Source: an uncultured Oscillospiraceae bacterium
Lineage (GTDB): Bacteria; Bacillota; Clostridia; Oscillospirales; Ruminococcaceae
Direction: 5' to 3'
NCBI GenBank assembly: GCA_934527255.1
Contig: CAKTAM010000013.1
Coordinates: forward strand, 1 to 28,981
Length of the DNA: 28,981 nucleotides
Shown: one piece after another, positions 14,128 to 21,592 of the stretch
Layout: every line of letters begins with the position of its first letter
Position numbering within the stretch: position 1 is the stretch's first letter
Position numbers and translations under genes: made by a program
The notes under the pieces: generated by a model
What the model was told of the DNA's origin: nothing
Databases searched by the model: none
Seen by the model: only the letters and a program-made list of their open reading frames with translations

Positions 14128-14565
14128 TTAAATCACCTCAGCCTTCCCGCCGACCTTTTCGATTTTCTCTTTGGCGGCGGCACTGAAGGCTGCGACTTGG
14201 ACGGTCAGCTTTTTGGTCAGCTCGCCGTTCCCCAGTACCTTAACGCCATCCAGCGGCTTCTTGATGATGCCGGCGTCGAGCAGACTCTGGGTCGTGACGA
14301 CGCTGTCATCCTCAAAGCGCTCCAGGTCCTGCACCTTGACATTGGCGTACACGGTAGCAAAAATGTTGTTGAAGCCACGCTTGGGCAGGCGGCGCTGCTG
14401 CGGCATCTGGCCGCCCTCGAACCCGGCCTTCTTCACGCCGGAGCGGGCCTTCTGGCCTTTGTGGCCGTAGCCGGCGGTCTTGCCGTTGCCGGAGCCATGG
14501 CCGCGGCCTTTGCGCTTGACCTCTTTCGAGGCGCCCTCTGCGGGCTGTAACTCATGGAGTTTCAT
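14128..14565 (-). CDS. rplO: 50S ribosomal protein L15
   Basis: 145 residues, normal. MKLHELQPAEGASKEVKRKGRGHGSGNGKTAGYGHKGQKAR (glycine-arginine rich tail that threads 23S rRNA) followed by FEGGQMPQQRRLPKRGF and the C-terminal LTVQVAAFSAAAKEKIEKVGG. Late 50S assembly protein. Start: ATG 14565 with AGGAGGTG upstream. Between rpmD and secY as usual. Confidence 0.97.
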   Translation of the reverse strand: MKLHELQPAEGASKEVKRKGRGHGSGNGKTAGYGHKGQKARSGVKKAGFEGGQMPQQRRLPKRGFNNIFATVYANVKVQDLERFEDDSVVTTQSLLDAGIIKKPLDGVKVLGNGELTKKLTVQVAAFSAAAKEKIEKVGGKAEVI

Positions 14566-14583
14566 TCGATTGCACCTCCTGTC

Positions 14584-14841
14584 TTAGTGGACCTCCACCA
14601 TATGAGAGATCACAGCGATCTTACCTTTGGTGGCGGCATTGTCGGGCTGAACGGTCACATCACCGGGACGCTTCAGGCCCAAAGACAGAGCGGTAGCGAT
14701 CTGCTTTTTCTTGCAGGCGATCAGGCTCTTCTTCAAAGTGATGGTAACGTTTGCGGCGGTTTTGGTCGAAGCCTTCTTGGCAGGCTTCTTGGCGGCAGTT
14801 TCCTTTTCGGCTGCCATAGTGGTCTTGGTCTCTTCAGCCAT
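14584..14841 (-). CDS. rpmD: 50S ribosomal protein L30 with N-terminal extension
   Basis: 85 residues, longer than the typical 58-62. Residues 1-30 are a Lys, Ala, Thr and Glu-rich tail (MAEETKTTMAAEKETAAKKP...), then the L30 fold: VTITLKKSLIACKKKQIATA, LKRPGDVTVQPDN, GKIAVISHMVEV. Start: ATG 14841, AAGGAGG 9 bases upstream, so the extension is translated; an internal ATG at residue 9 has no comparable site. The tail would be on the outside of the 50S subunit, function unknown. Confidence 0.93.
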   Translation of the reverse strand: MAEETKTTMAAEKETAAKKPAKKASTKTAANVTITLKKSLIACKKKQIATALSLGLKRPGDVTVQPDNAATKGKIAVISHMVEVH

Positions 14842-14855
14842 GGGTAGCTACCTCC

Positions 14856-15356
14856 TTAACCTAAAATCTCTTTGACCGACTTGCCGCGGACAGAGGCGAC
14901 CTGGTCGGCGGTGCGCAGCGCCTGCAGGCCCTCAAAGGTGGCGGCAACGACGTTGCAGGGGTTGTTGGAACGCAGAGACTTGGCACGAATGTCCTTGATG
15001 CCGGCCGCTTCCAGAACGGCACGCACCGGGCCGCCGGCCAGAACGCCGGTACCGGGGGCAGCGGGACGCATCAGCACACGGCCGGCGCCGAACACGCCGG
15101 TGATCTCGTGGGGGATGGTGGTGCCGCGCAGGGACACGTTGACCATGTTCTTCTTGGCATTTTCAATGCCCTTGCGAATGGCCTCGGGAACCTCGGCAGC
15201 CTTGCCCATGCCATAGCCGATGGTGCCCTTGCCGTCGCCGACGACGACCAGAGCGGAGAACTTCATCACGCGGCCGCCCTTAACGGTTTTGGAAACACGG
15301 TTGATATACACAACCTTTTCGATCATATCGGTTTCCGGAGCATAATTTCTTTGCAT
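14856..15356 (-). CDS. rpsE: 30S ribosomal protein S5
   Basis: 166 residues. Decoding fidelity and mRNA entry helicase protein. The double-stranded RNA-binding-like N-terminal domain has VVYINRVSKTVKGGRVMKFS and VVGDGKGTIGYGMGKAAEVPEA; the C-terminal domain has GTTIPHEITGVFGAGRVLMRPAAPGTGVLAGG and ALRTADQVASVRGKSVKEIL. Start ATG 15356, AAGGAGGGAATACG upstream. No truncation. Confidence 0.98.
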   Translation of the reverse strand: MQRNYAPETDMIEKVVYINRVSKTVKGGRVMKFSALVVVGDGKGTIGYGMGKAAEVPEAIRKGIENAKKNMVNVSLRGTTIPHEITGVFGAGRVLMRPAAPGTGVLAGGPVRAVLEAAGIKDIRAKSLRSNNPCNVVAATFEGLQALRTADQVASVRGKSVKEILG

Positions 15357-15368
15357 CGTATTCCCTCC

Positions 15369-15728
15369 TTACAGCTTCAGGCCGCCTTCACGGGCGCCCT
15401 CGGCCAAAGCTTGCACACGGCCGTGATAAACGTAGCCGCCGCGGTCGAATACGACGGTGGTGATGTTCTTCTCCAAAGCCTTTTTGGCGATCGCCGCACC
15501 GACAGCCTTGGCGCCCTCGGCGTTGCCGCCGTTGGCCTCAAAGCCCTTGTCCATGCTGGAAGCGCTGACCAGGGTCACACCGGCCACGTCGTCAATGATC
15601 TGGGCATAGATGTGTTTGGAGGAGCGGAACACGTTCAGGCGGGGCATTTCCGCCGTGCCGCTGATCTTGCCGCGAACACGGGTGTGACGGCGCAGACGAG
15701 CAGCGTTTTTATCGATCTTACTAACCAT
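15369..15728 (-). CDS. rplR: 50S ribosomal protein L18
   Basis: 119 residues. Binds 5S rRNA with L5. ARLRRHTRVRGKISGTAEMP, LNVFRSSKHIYAQIIDD, VVFDRGGYVYHGRVQALAEGAREGGLKL: all family hallmarks. Length standard. Start: ATG 15728 with AAGGAG upstream. It lies between rplF and rpsE as in the spc operon. Confidence 0.97.
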   Translation of the reverse strand: MVSKIDKNAARLRRHTRVRGKISGTAEMPRLNVFRSSKHIYAQIIDDVAGVTLVSASSMDKGFEANGGNAEGAKAVGAAIAKKALEKNITTVVFDRGGYVYHGRVQALAEGAREGGLKL

Positions 15729-15746
15729 CTGTTCTTACTCCTTTCC

Positions 15747-16292
15747 TTATTTCGAGCCCTTACCGGCTTTGCCCTCTTTATGAGCGACATGCTCGCCGGC
15801 ATAACGGACGCCTTTGCCCTTATACGGCTCGGGCGGACGCTTCTCACGGACTTCGGCGGCAAACTGGCCGACTTTCTGCTTGTCAATACCGGTGATGACA
15901 ATGTGGTTGGGATCGGGCACTTCGATCTTGATGTCATCGGTATCGCTGACAACAACGGGATGCGAGTAGCCCAGGGTCATGATCATATCCTTCCCCTGCT
16001 TCTGCACACGGTAGCCGACGCCCTGAACCTCCAGCTCCTTCTTGAAGCCTTCGGAGACGCCCACCACCATGTTGTTGACCAGAGTACGGGACAGGCCATG
16101 CACGCTGCGGGCCAGGTTCTCGTCGTTGGCACGGGTCACGATCACCTCATTGCCCTCCACCTTGGCGGAGATGAGATGATGAAGGGTGGAATGCAAGGTG
16201 CCTTTGGGGCCTTTCACCGTGACGTTCTGGCCATCGATCGTGACCTCAACGCCGGCAGGAATGACCACGGGTTTTCTTCCGATTCTCGACAT
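15747..16292 (-). CDS. rplF: 50S ribosomal protein L6
   Basis: 181 residues. Two tandem similar domains near the L7/L12 stalk base. SRIGRKPVVIPAGVEVTIDG, then LVNNMVVGVSEGFKKELEVQGVGYR and the C-terminal KQKVGQFAAEVREKRPPEPYKGKGVRYAGE, the L6 signature. Start ATG 16292. Spacing 18 bases after rpsH. Confidence 0.97.
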   Translation of the reverse strand: MSRIGRKPVVIPAGVEVTIDGQNVTVKGPKGTLHSTLHHLISAKVEGNEVIVTRANDENLARSVHGLSRTLVNNMVVGVSEGFKKELEVQGVGYRVQKQGKDMIMTLGYSHPVVVSDTDDIKIEVPDPNHIVITGIDKQKVGQFAAEVREKRPPEPYKGKGVRYAGEHVAHKEGKAGKGSK

Positions 16293-16310
16293 AGTCTTAA
16301 GCCCCCCTGA

Positions 16311-16709
16311 TTACCAGACAAAGGCGAGGACTTCGCCGCCGACGTGTGCAGCACGGGCGGCCTTATCGGTCATAACGCCTTTGGAAGTGGAAATAATGGC
16401 GATGCCCAGGCCCTTCATCACTTTGGGCATCTCTTCGCAGTTGGTATAAATACGCAGGCCGGGCTTGGAGACTCTGCGCAGACCGGCGATGACCGGCTTG
16501 TTGTTCTCGCCATACTTCAGCGTAACACGCAGGGTGCCCTGCTTGTCGTCTGCAATGGACTGAACGCTTTTGACATAGCCCTCTTCCACCAGAATGTCGC
16601 AGATGGCCTTCTTCAGGTTGGATGCGGGAATGTCGACCGTGGCATGCCGCGCCGTACCGGCGTTGCGGATGCGGGTCAGCAAATCAGCGACGGGATCGGT
16701 AATTTGCAT
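16311..16709 (-). CDS. rpsH: 30S ribosomal protein S8
   Basis: 132 residues. Central-domain 16S rRNA binder and, in E. coli, translational repressor of the spc operon. MQITDPVADLLTRIRNAGTA at the start and VGGEVLAFVW at the C-terminus, with STSKGVMTDKAAR in between (the typical RNA-binding motif). Start ATG 16709 with AAGGAGG 9 bases upstream. A 95-base gap with a compound hairpin lies between rpsN and this gene. Confidence 0.97.
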   Translation of the reverse strand: MQITDPVADLLTRIRNAGTARHATVDIPASNLKKAICDILVEEGYVKSVQSIADDKQGTLRVTLKYGENNKPVIAGLRRVSKPGLRIYTNCEEMPKVMKGLGIAIISTSKGVMTDKAARAAHVGGEVLAFVW

Positions 16710-16744
16710 GGTTGGTTACCTCCTTAATAATAAGTCAGGTTACA

Positions 16745-16779
16745 CCGCGGGGTATTGCCCAAGGGGCAACCTTCCGCGG
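16745..16779 (-). promoter_or_regulatory. compound hairpin upstream of rpsH
   Basis: CCGCGG (16745-16750) pairs with CCGCGG (16774-16779) around an inner stem TTGCCC (16755-16760) / GGGCAA (16764-16769). It lies 36 bases before the rpsH start. No U-tract follows. S8-type feedback would be one possible use, but the shape was not compared with any known S8 site. Confidence 0.5.
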
Positions 16780-16804
16780 GTTCGGATACATCAGAATGTG
16801 CGGT

Positions 16805-16990
16805 TTACCAGCTGGCCTTCTTAACGCCCGGGATCTGGCCCTTGTAGGCCAGCTCGCGGAAGCAGATACGGCAGATGCCGTACTTGCGCAGATAGGCGTG
16901 GGGGCGGCCGCAGATCTTGCAGCGGGTGTAAGCGCGGGTGCTGTACTTGGGCTCAGCCTGCTGCTTGAGCTTCATGCTTAATTTAGCCAC
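16805..16990 (-). CDS. rpsN: 30S ribosomal protein S14, zinc type
   Basis: 61 residues, the short type Z. Cys24, Cys27, Cys40 and Cys43 make the zinc ribbon (CKICGRPHAYLRKYGICRIC), followed by FRELAYKGQIPGVKKASW. Start: GTG 16990, with GGGAGG 8 bases upstream; the next ATG would remove five conserved residues and has no site. S14 completes the 30S head. Zinc-free paralogs, used under zinc limitation in some species, were not seen here. Confidence 0.97.
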   Translation of the reverse strand: MAKLSMKLKQQAEPKYSTRAYTRCKICGRPHAYLRKYGICRICFRELAYKGQIPGVKKASW

Positions 16991-17004
16991 TACTGTTTCC
17001 TCCC

Positions 17005-17547
17005 TTAGTTCGCAAACGGGGCGCCCAGAGCCTTCAGCAGCTCCTTGCCCTCTTCATCGGTCTGTGCCGTGGTGACAAAGCAGATGTCCATGCCACGAAC
17101 AGCGTCGATCTTGTCGTACTCGATCTCAGGGAAAATGATCTGCTCTTTCACACCGCAGCTGTAGTTGCCGCGGCCGTCGAAAGCGTCGCCGTTGATGCCG
17201 CGGAAGTCGCGGACACGGGGCAGAGCCACGTTGAAGAAACGATCCATAAACTCGTACATACGGTCGCCGCGCAGCGTTACCTTCACGCCGATGGGCATGC
17301 CCTCACGCAGCTTGAAGTTTGCAACGCTCTTCTTGGCCTTGCAGATGATGGGGCGCTGGCCGGTGATCTTGGACAGATCGCCTACCACGGCCTCCAGCAC
17401 CTTCGGGTTGTCGCGGGCTTCGCCGCAGCCTACGTTGATCACGATCTTATCCAGCTTGGGGATCTGCATCACGCTCTTGTACTGGAACTTCTTCATCAGA
17501 GCAGGAGCAACCTCGCTGGCGTAACGTTCTTTCAGTCTTGCTGCCAT
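17005..17547 (-). CDS. rplE: 50S ribosomal protein L5
   Basis: 180 residues. Binds 5S rRNA and contacts P-site tRNA. RLKERYASEVAPALMKKFQY, VVGDLSKITGQRPIICKAKKSVANFKLREGM, RDFRGINGDAFDGRGNYS and GMDICFVTTAQTDEEGKELL are L5 hallmarks. Start ATG 17547, with GAGGAGGAAAC upstream. Standard spc order, after rplX. Confidence 0.98.
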   Translation of the reverse strand: MAARLKERYASEVAPALMKKFQYKSVMQIPKLDKIVINVGCGEARDNPKVLEAVVGDLSKITGQRPIICKAKKSVANFKLREGMPIGVKVTLRGDRMYEFMDRFFNVALPRVRDFRGINGDAFDGRGNYSCGVKEQIIFPEIEYDKIDAVRGMDICFVTTAQTDEEGKELLKALGAPFAN

Positions 17548-17566
17548 AATAAGTTTCCTCCTCCTC

Positions 17567-17884
17567 TTAGATTTCGGCGCCGCACTTCTTGCAAACGCGG
17601 ACCTTCTTGCCGTTTTCCTTCGTCACATGGCTGACACGGACGCCCTTGCCGCACTTGGGGCAGCGCAGCATGACCTTGCAGGCGTAAATAGCGCCCTCGG
17701 CCTTGACAATGCCGCCCTGCTCGCCCTGACGGCGAGGCTTGACGTGCTTGGTTACCATGTTGCGGCCTTCGACAATGACCTTACCCTCTTTGGGGCTGAC
17801 AGCCAGAACCTTGCCCTCTTTGCCGCAATCCCGACCGCTGATGATCACAACGGTATCTCCGGTTTTCACATGCAGAGAATTCAT
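17567..17884 (-). CDS. rplX: 50S ribosomal protein L24
   Basis: 105 residues from ATG 17884 (MNSLHVKTGDTVVIISGRD). KOW motif with GRDCGKEGKVLAVSPKEGKVIVEG near the N-terminus; C-terminal zinc-ribbon-like CPKC and CKKC pairs. Initiates 50S assembly. Start: a second ATG two codons upstream (17890) is only 2 bases from AGGAGG, too close; the one at 17884 is 8 bases away and agrees with the family start. The Shine-Dalgarno overlaps the rplN stop codon. Confidence 0.96.
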   Translation of the reverse strand: MNSLHVKTGDTVVIISGRDCGKEGKVLAVSPKEGKVIVEGRNMVTKHVKPRRQGEQGGIVKAEGAIYACKVMLRCPKCGKGVRVSHVTKENGKKVRVCKKCGAEI

Positions 17885-17897
17885 ATTCATTTCCTCC

Positions 17898-18266
17898 TTA
17901 CAGCGATTCCGGAGCCAGGCTCAGGATCTTCAGATAGCCGTTCTCACGCAGCTCGCGGGCAACAGGTCCAAAGATACGGGTGCCTCTCGGATTCTTATCG
18001 TCACGGATGATGACGGCCGCGTTCTCGTCAAAGCGGATGTAGCTGCCGTCCTCGCGCCGCAGGGCGCTCTTGCTGCGGACGACCACGGCCTTGACCACGT
18101 CGCCCTTCTTGACCACGCCGCCGGGCGTGCTCTTCTTCACCGAGGCGACGATCACGTCGCCCACTCTAGCATATCTCCTGCGGGTGCCGCCCAGCACGCG
18201 GATGCACATGATTTCCTTCGCGCCGGTATTGTCGGCCACCTTGAGATAGGTTTGCATCTGTACCAC
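17898..18266 (-). CDS. rplN: 50S ribosomal protein L14 (GTG start)
   Basis: 122 residues, standard. Intersubunit-bridge protein. VQMQTYLKVADNTGAKEIMC, KGDVVKAVVVRSKSALRREDGS, GTRIFGPVARELRENGYLKILSLAPE. Start: GTG 18266, AAGGAGG 8 bases upstream, in agreement with the family N-terminus; the ATG at residue 4 is too far from the site. An 88-base gap with two hairpins precedes it. Confidence 0.96.
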   Translation of the reverse strand: MVQMQTYLKVADNTGAKEIMCIRVLGGTRRRYARVGDVIVASVKKSTPGGVVKKGDVVKAVVVRSKSALRREDGSYIRFDENAAVIIRDDKNPRGTRIFGPVARELRENGYLKILSLAPESL

Positions 18267-18299
18267 AGTGCGTTCCTCCTTAATATTAGTGAAAGCAGC

Positions 18300-18343
18300 G
18301 CGGGCGCTTGCCCGCTATGCTCTGGGCGGATGATGAACCGCCC
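18300..18343 (-). promoter_or_regulatory. two tandem hairpins between rpsQ and rplN
   Basis: GCGGGC-GCTT-GCCCGC (18300-18315) and GGGCGG-ATGATGAA-CCGCCC (18324-18343). Stable 6-bp G+C stems, no U-tract. They separate the rpsQ stop from the rplN start. Confidence 0.5.
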
Positions 18344-18354
18344 CTGAAGATCTC

Positions 18355-18609
18355 TTACTTCGCCTTCTCGACAATGCGCAGCAGACGCCACCGCTTATCC
18401 TTGGACAGGGGGCGGGTCTCCATGATCTCGACACGGTCGCCGATGCCGCACTCGTTGTTCTCATCATGAACCTTGAACTTGACGGTGCGCTTGATGATCT
18501 TCTTATAGAGAGGATGCTTCACGTTATCGTACACAGCCACAACGATGGTTTTGTCCATCTTGTCGGATGTGACAATGCCCACGCGAGTTTTTCTCAGATT
18601 GCGTTCCAT
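18355..18609 (-). CDS. rpsQ: 30S ribosomal protein S17
   Basis: 84 residues. OB-fold protein that binds 16S rRNA early. RNLRKTRVGIVTSDKMDKTIVV, then RTVKFKVHDENNECGIGDRVEIMETRPLSKDKRW, the S17 signature. Start ATG 18609, GAGAGGAG upstream. Standard position after rpmC. Confidence 0.97.
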   Translation of the reverse strand: MERNLRKTRVGIVTSDKMDKTIVVAVYDNVKHPLYKKIIKRTVKFKVHDENNECGIGDRVEIMETRPLSKDKRWRLLRIVEKAK

Positions 18610-18630
18610 GTGTTTACTCTCCTCTCTACC

Positions 18631-18828
18631 TTATTCTGCCTTCAGCTCGATGGCGCGAAGGGCGGTTTTGACGCGGGCGATATCCTTCTTGACCAGAGAG
18701 ATGCGGCCCGGGTTATCCAGCTGGTTGATGGCGTGCTGGAAACGCAGGTTGAACAGCTCAGCCTTCAGCTCATCCAGCTTCTTGTTCAGCTCAGCGCTGT
18801 TCATTTCGCGGATTTCACTTGCCTTCAT
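18631..18828 (-). CDS. rpmC: 50S ribosomal protein L29
   Basis: 65 residues, two-helix protein at the exit-tunnel mouth that contacts trigger factor and SRP. MKASEIREMNSAELNKKLDEL, AELFNLRFQHAINQLDNPGRI and VKKDIARVKTALRAIE. Start ATG overlaps the rplP stop codon (ATGA, 4 bases), so reinitiation or coupling is likely. Confidence 0.97.
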   Translation of the reverse strand: MKASEIREMNSAELNKKLDELKAELFNLRFQHAINQLDNPGRISLVKKDIARVKTALRAIELKAE

Positions 18829-19259
18829 TCCTCAGCACCCTCCTTTTCAGCTTCTTCGCGGTCAACAATTTTGCACTTGCAGGGCAGCTTGGCCATGGCC
18901 AGGCGCAGAGCCTCGTGGGCCAGCTCCGGAGCCACGCCGCCGATCTCGAACATCACGCGGCCGGGCTTGACAACGGCCACCCAGTACTCCGGGCTGCCTT
19001 TACCGGAACCCATTCGGGTGCCGGCGGGCTTCTGCGTAACAGGCTTATCGGGGAAGATCTTGATCCAGACCTGACCGCCACGCTTGATGTAACGGGTCAT
19101 GGCGATACGGGCCGCCTCGATCTGGTTGGAGGTGATCCAGGCGGGCTCGGTGGCCATAATGCCGTAATCACCCTGATTGACCTTATTGCCGCGGGTGGCT
19201 TTACCGGTCATGCGACCGCGCTGAACGCGACGGTATTTTACACGTTTAGGCAGTAACAT
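18825..19259 (-). CDS. rplP: 50S ribosomal protein L16
   Basis: 144 residues. Stabilises A-site tRNA and the peptidyl-transferase region. MLLPKRVKYRRVQRGRMTGK at the start, then WITSNQIEAARIAMTRYIKRGG and RMGSGKGSPEYWVAVVKPGR. The Arg near position 81 that is hydroxylated in E. coli falls in the KPAGTRMGSGKG motif. Start ATG overlaps the rpsC stop by one base (TAATG). Confidence 0.98.
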   Translation of the reverse strand: MLLPKRVKYRRVQRGRMTGKATRGNKVNQGDYGIMATEPAWITSNQIEAARIAMTRYIKRGGQVWIKIFPDKPVTQKPAGTRMGSGKGSPEYWVAVVKPGRVMFEIGGVAPELAHEALRLAMAKLPCKCKIVDREEAEKEGAEE

Positions 19260-19999
19260 TATTGGTTGCCTCCTTCTCTGCGGGGAGCGCGGCGGTCATT
19301 GTCGTTGCGGCGGCCGCGACGCTCGCCTTCGAATCTCTTGGGGGGGCGCACTTCCTCGGCGGGAGCCTGGCCCTTCAGAACCTCGCCTTTATAGATCCAG
19401 GTCTTGACGCCGATGCGGCCATACGTGGTGTTGGCCTCGGCAAAGCCGTAATCAATGTCGGCACGCAGGGTCTGCAGGGGAATGGTGCCCTCGTGGTACT
19501 CTTCGCTGCGGGCAATATCCGCGCCGCCCAGACGGCCGGACACGCAGCACTTGATACCCTTGGCGCCCATGCGCATGGTACGGCCGATGCTCATCTTCAT
19601 CGCGCGGCGGAACGAGGTGCGGCGCTCCAGCTGAGCGGCAATGTTCTCGGCGACCAGCTGCGCGTTGGTGTCGGGATTGCGGATCTCGACGATGTTGACG
19701 ATGACCTCTTTGCCGATCATCTTCTTGACCTGCTCCTGCAGCTTTTCCTTCTCCGCGCCCTGACGGCCGATGACCATACCGGGCTTGGCGCAGTAGATGT
19801 TGATTTTCACGCGGTCAGCGGTGCGCTCGATCTCGATCTTGGCCACACCGGAGGCATACAGCTGTTTCTTCAATACCTTGCGGATGTTGTAATCCTCGAC
19901 CAGGGTATCGCCGAACGTCTTCTTGCCAGCATACCAGCGGCTGTCCCAATCCTTGATGACGCCTACGCGCAAACCGTGGGGATTGACTTTCTGACCCAT
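19259..19999 (-). CDS. rpsC: 30S ribosomal protein S3
   Basis: 246 residues. Forms the mRNA entry site with S4 and S5. KH domain with GRQGAEKEKLQEQVKKMI, preceded by MGQKVNPHGLRVGVIKDWDS and followed by VAENIAAQLERRTSFRRAMK and GRLGGADIARSEEYHEGTIP. The last 30 residues are very basic (RRGRRNDNDRRAPRREGGNQ), a longer tail than in many species but common in Clostridia. Start ATG 19999. Confidence 0.98.
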   Translation of the reverse strand: MGQKVNPHGLRVGVIKDWDSRWYAGKKTFGDTLVEDYNIRKVLKKQLYASGVAKIEIERTADRVKINIYCAKPGMVIGRQGAEKEKLQEQVKKMIGKEVIVNIVEIRNPDTNAQLVAENIAAQLERRTSFRRAMKMSIGRTMRMGAKGIKCCVSGRLGGADIARSEEYHEGTIPLQTLRADIDYGFAEANTTYGRIGVKTWIYKGEVLKGQAPAEEVRPPKRFEGERRGRRNDNDRRAPRREGGNQ

Positions 20000-20010
20000 A
20001 GTTTACCTCC

Positions 20011-20349
20011 TTAGCCTTCCGTCTCTTTGAGAACGACCGTGATGTGGCTGGTTCTCTTCAGGATTCTGTATGCACGGCCCTTGTCGCGGGCGCGGATGCG
20101 CTTGAGCGTGGGGCCGGGGGTGACATAGCACTCGGCGACATACAGGTTGTTCTTATCCATGCTGAAGTTGTGCTCAGCATTGGCTGCGGCGCTTTTTACC
20201 AGCTTGTAAAGAGGCTCGCAGGCTGCTTTCGGGGTGTATTGCATCATGGCCAGCGCTTTGTCCAGCGGCTGGTTCCGGATCATATCGCAGACGATCTGAA
20301 CCTTACGCGGAGCGATGCGCACATAACGCAGATAGGCTTTCGCTTCCAT
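20011..20349 (-). CDS. rplV: 50S ribosomal protein L22
   Basis: 112 residues from ATG 20349 (MEAKAYLRYVRIAPRKVQIV). A long hairpin reaches into the exit tunnel; VAECYVTPGPTLKRIRARDKGRAYRILKRTSHITVVL is this region, where macrolide-resistance changes occur in other species. No changed residue can be judged from sequence alone. AGGAGGACGTTCAA is upstream. The open frame extends further up without family similarity. Confidence 0.97.
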   Translation of the reverse strand: MEAKAYLRYVRIAPRKVQIVCDMIRNQPLDKALAMMQYTPKAACEPLYKLVKSAAANAEHNFSMDKNNLYVAECYVTPGPTLKRIRARDKGRAYRILKRTSHITVVLKETEG

Positions 20350-20362
20350 TTGAACGTCCTCC

Positions 20363-20635
20363 TTACTTCGTAGTCTTCGCGCCGGCATGGCCGCGGAAGG
20401 TGCGGGTGGGGGCAAACTCGCCCAGCTTGTGGCCGACCATATCCTCGGTCACATAGACGGGAACGTGCTTGCGGCCGTCATGCACCGCAAAGGTATGACC
20501 AACAAAATCAGGGAAAATGGTGGAAGAACGGCTCCAGGTCTTGAGCACACGCTTCTCACCGGCAGCGTTCATCTCGCGCACGCGCTTCAGAAGAACAGGC
20601 TGTACAAAAGGTCCCTTTTTAACACTTCTACCCAT
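20363..20635 (-). CDS. rpsS: 30S ribosomal protein S19
   Basis: 90 residues. Head protein near the A-site. MGRSVKKGPFVQPVLLKRV, then KTWSRSSTIFPDFVGHTFAVHDGRKHVPVYVTEDMVGHKLGEFAPTRTFRGHAG, all S19 motifs. Start ATG 20635, AAAGGAGAACAAAC upstream. Confidence 0.98.
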   Translation of the reverse strand: MGRSVKKGPFVQPVLLKRVREMNAAGEKRVLKTWSRSSTIFPDFVGHTFAVHDGRKHVPVYVTEDMVGHKLGEFAPTRTFRGHAGAKTTK

Positions 20636-20653
20636 TTGTTTGTTCTCCTTTCT

Positions 20654-21484
20654 TTAACCGTTACGACGCTTGACGATGAACTTGTTGCTGGACTTCTTGT
20701 GGTCGCGGGTCTTGTAACCCAGAGCAGGCTTGCCCCAGGGAGTGACAGGCCCGGAACGACCGACAGGGCACTTGCCTTCGCCGCCGCCGTGGGGGTGATC
20801 GCAGGGGTTCATGACGCTGCCGCGAACGGTGGGACGCCAGCCCATGTGACGCTTGCGGCCGGCCTTGCCGTAGTTCACGTTCTCATGATCCAGGTTGCCG
20901 ACCTGACCGACGGTAGCCACGCAGTTCAGCGGGAACTGACGCATTTCGCCGGAGGGCAGGCGCACCAGCGCGTAGCCGTTTTCCTTGCCCATCAGCTGCG
21001 CCATGTTGCCGGCGCTGCGCACCAGCTGCGCGCCCTTGCCGGGGTACATTTCCACGTTGTGGATGATGGTACCGACGGGGATGTTGGCAAACGGCAGGCA
21101 GTTGCCGGGCTTGATGTCGGCGTTGGCGCCGCTCATCACGGTGTCGCCGACCTTCATGCCGTCCGCGGCAATGATATAACGCTTTTCGCCGTCCTCATAC
21201 TGCACCAGGCTGATCAGCGCGCTGCGGTTGGGGTCGTACTCCAGCGTCATGACCTTGGCGGGCATATCCACCTTGTCGCGCTTGAAGTCGATGACACGGT
21301 ACTTGGTGCGGTTGCCGCCGCCGTGATGGCGAACGGTGATGCGGCCGTTAGCATTGCGGCCGGCCGATTTCTTCATCGGCTCCAGCAGACTGCGCTCGGG
21401 GGCGACCTTGGACAGACCAGAGTAATCCTGCGTGGTCATACCGCGGCGGCCGGGCGTGGTCGGGCTGTACTTTTTAATAGCCAT
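20654..21484 (-). CDS. rplB: 50S ribosomal protein L2
   Basis: 276 residues from ATG 21484 (MAIKKYSPTTPGRRGMT). Supports the peptidyl transferase centre. The C-terminal GRKRHMGWRPTVRGSVMNPCDHPHGGGEGKCPVGR motif contains the conserved His required for activity in E. coli. AAAGGAG is upstream; the frame extends 16 codons further with no family match, so it is not used. A 108-base gap holding a long hairpin separates it from rplW. Confidence 0.98.
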   Translation of the reverse strand: MAIKKYSPTTPGRRGMTTQDYSGLSKVAPERSLLEPMKKSAGRNANGRITVRHHGGGNRTKYRVIDFKRDKVDMPAKVMTLEYDPNRSALISLVQYEDGEKRYIIAADGMKVGDTVMSGANADIKPGNCLPFANIPVGTIIHNVEMYPGKGAQLVRSAGNMAQLMGKENGYALVRLPSGEMRQFPLNCVATVGQVGNLDHENVNYGKAGRKRHMGWRPTVRGSVMNPCDHPHGGGEGKCPVGRSGPVTPWGKPALGYKTRDHKKSSNKFIVKRRNG

Positions 21485-21542
21485 TTCGGTATTTCTCCTT
21501 TGTGAAATGAAATTGTCGGGTTCATTGCCCATACTTGGAAGT

Positions 21543-21584
21543 CCCGGTCACAGGCGCCGCATTCAAACAGGCGGCGCGCCGGGC
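21543..21584 (-). promoter_or_regulatory. long hairpin between rplW and rplB
   Basis: GCGCCGC (21554-21560) pairs with GCGGCGC (21571-21577) around a 10-base loop, and flanking CCCGG/CCGGG can extend the stem. No U-tract on the minus strand. It lies about 60 bases before rplB. Confidence 0.5.
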
Positions 21585-21592
21585 CCTCCGCA

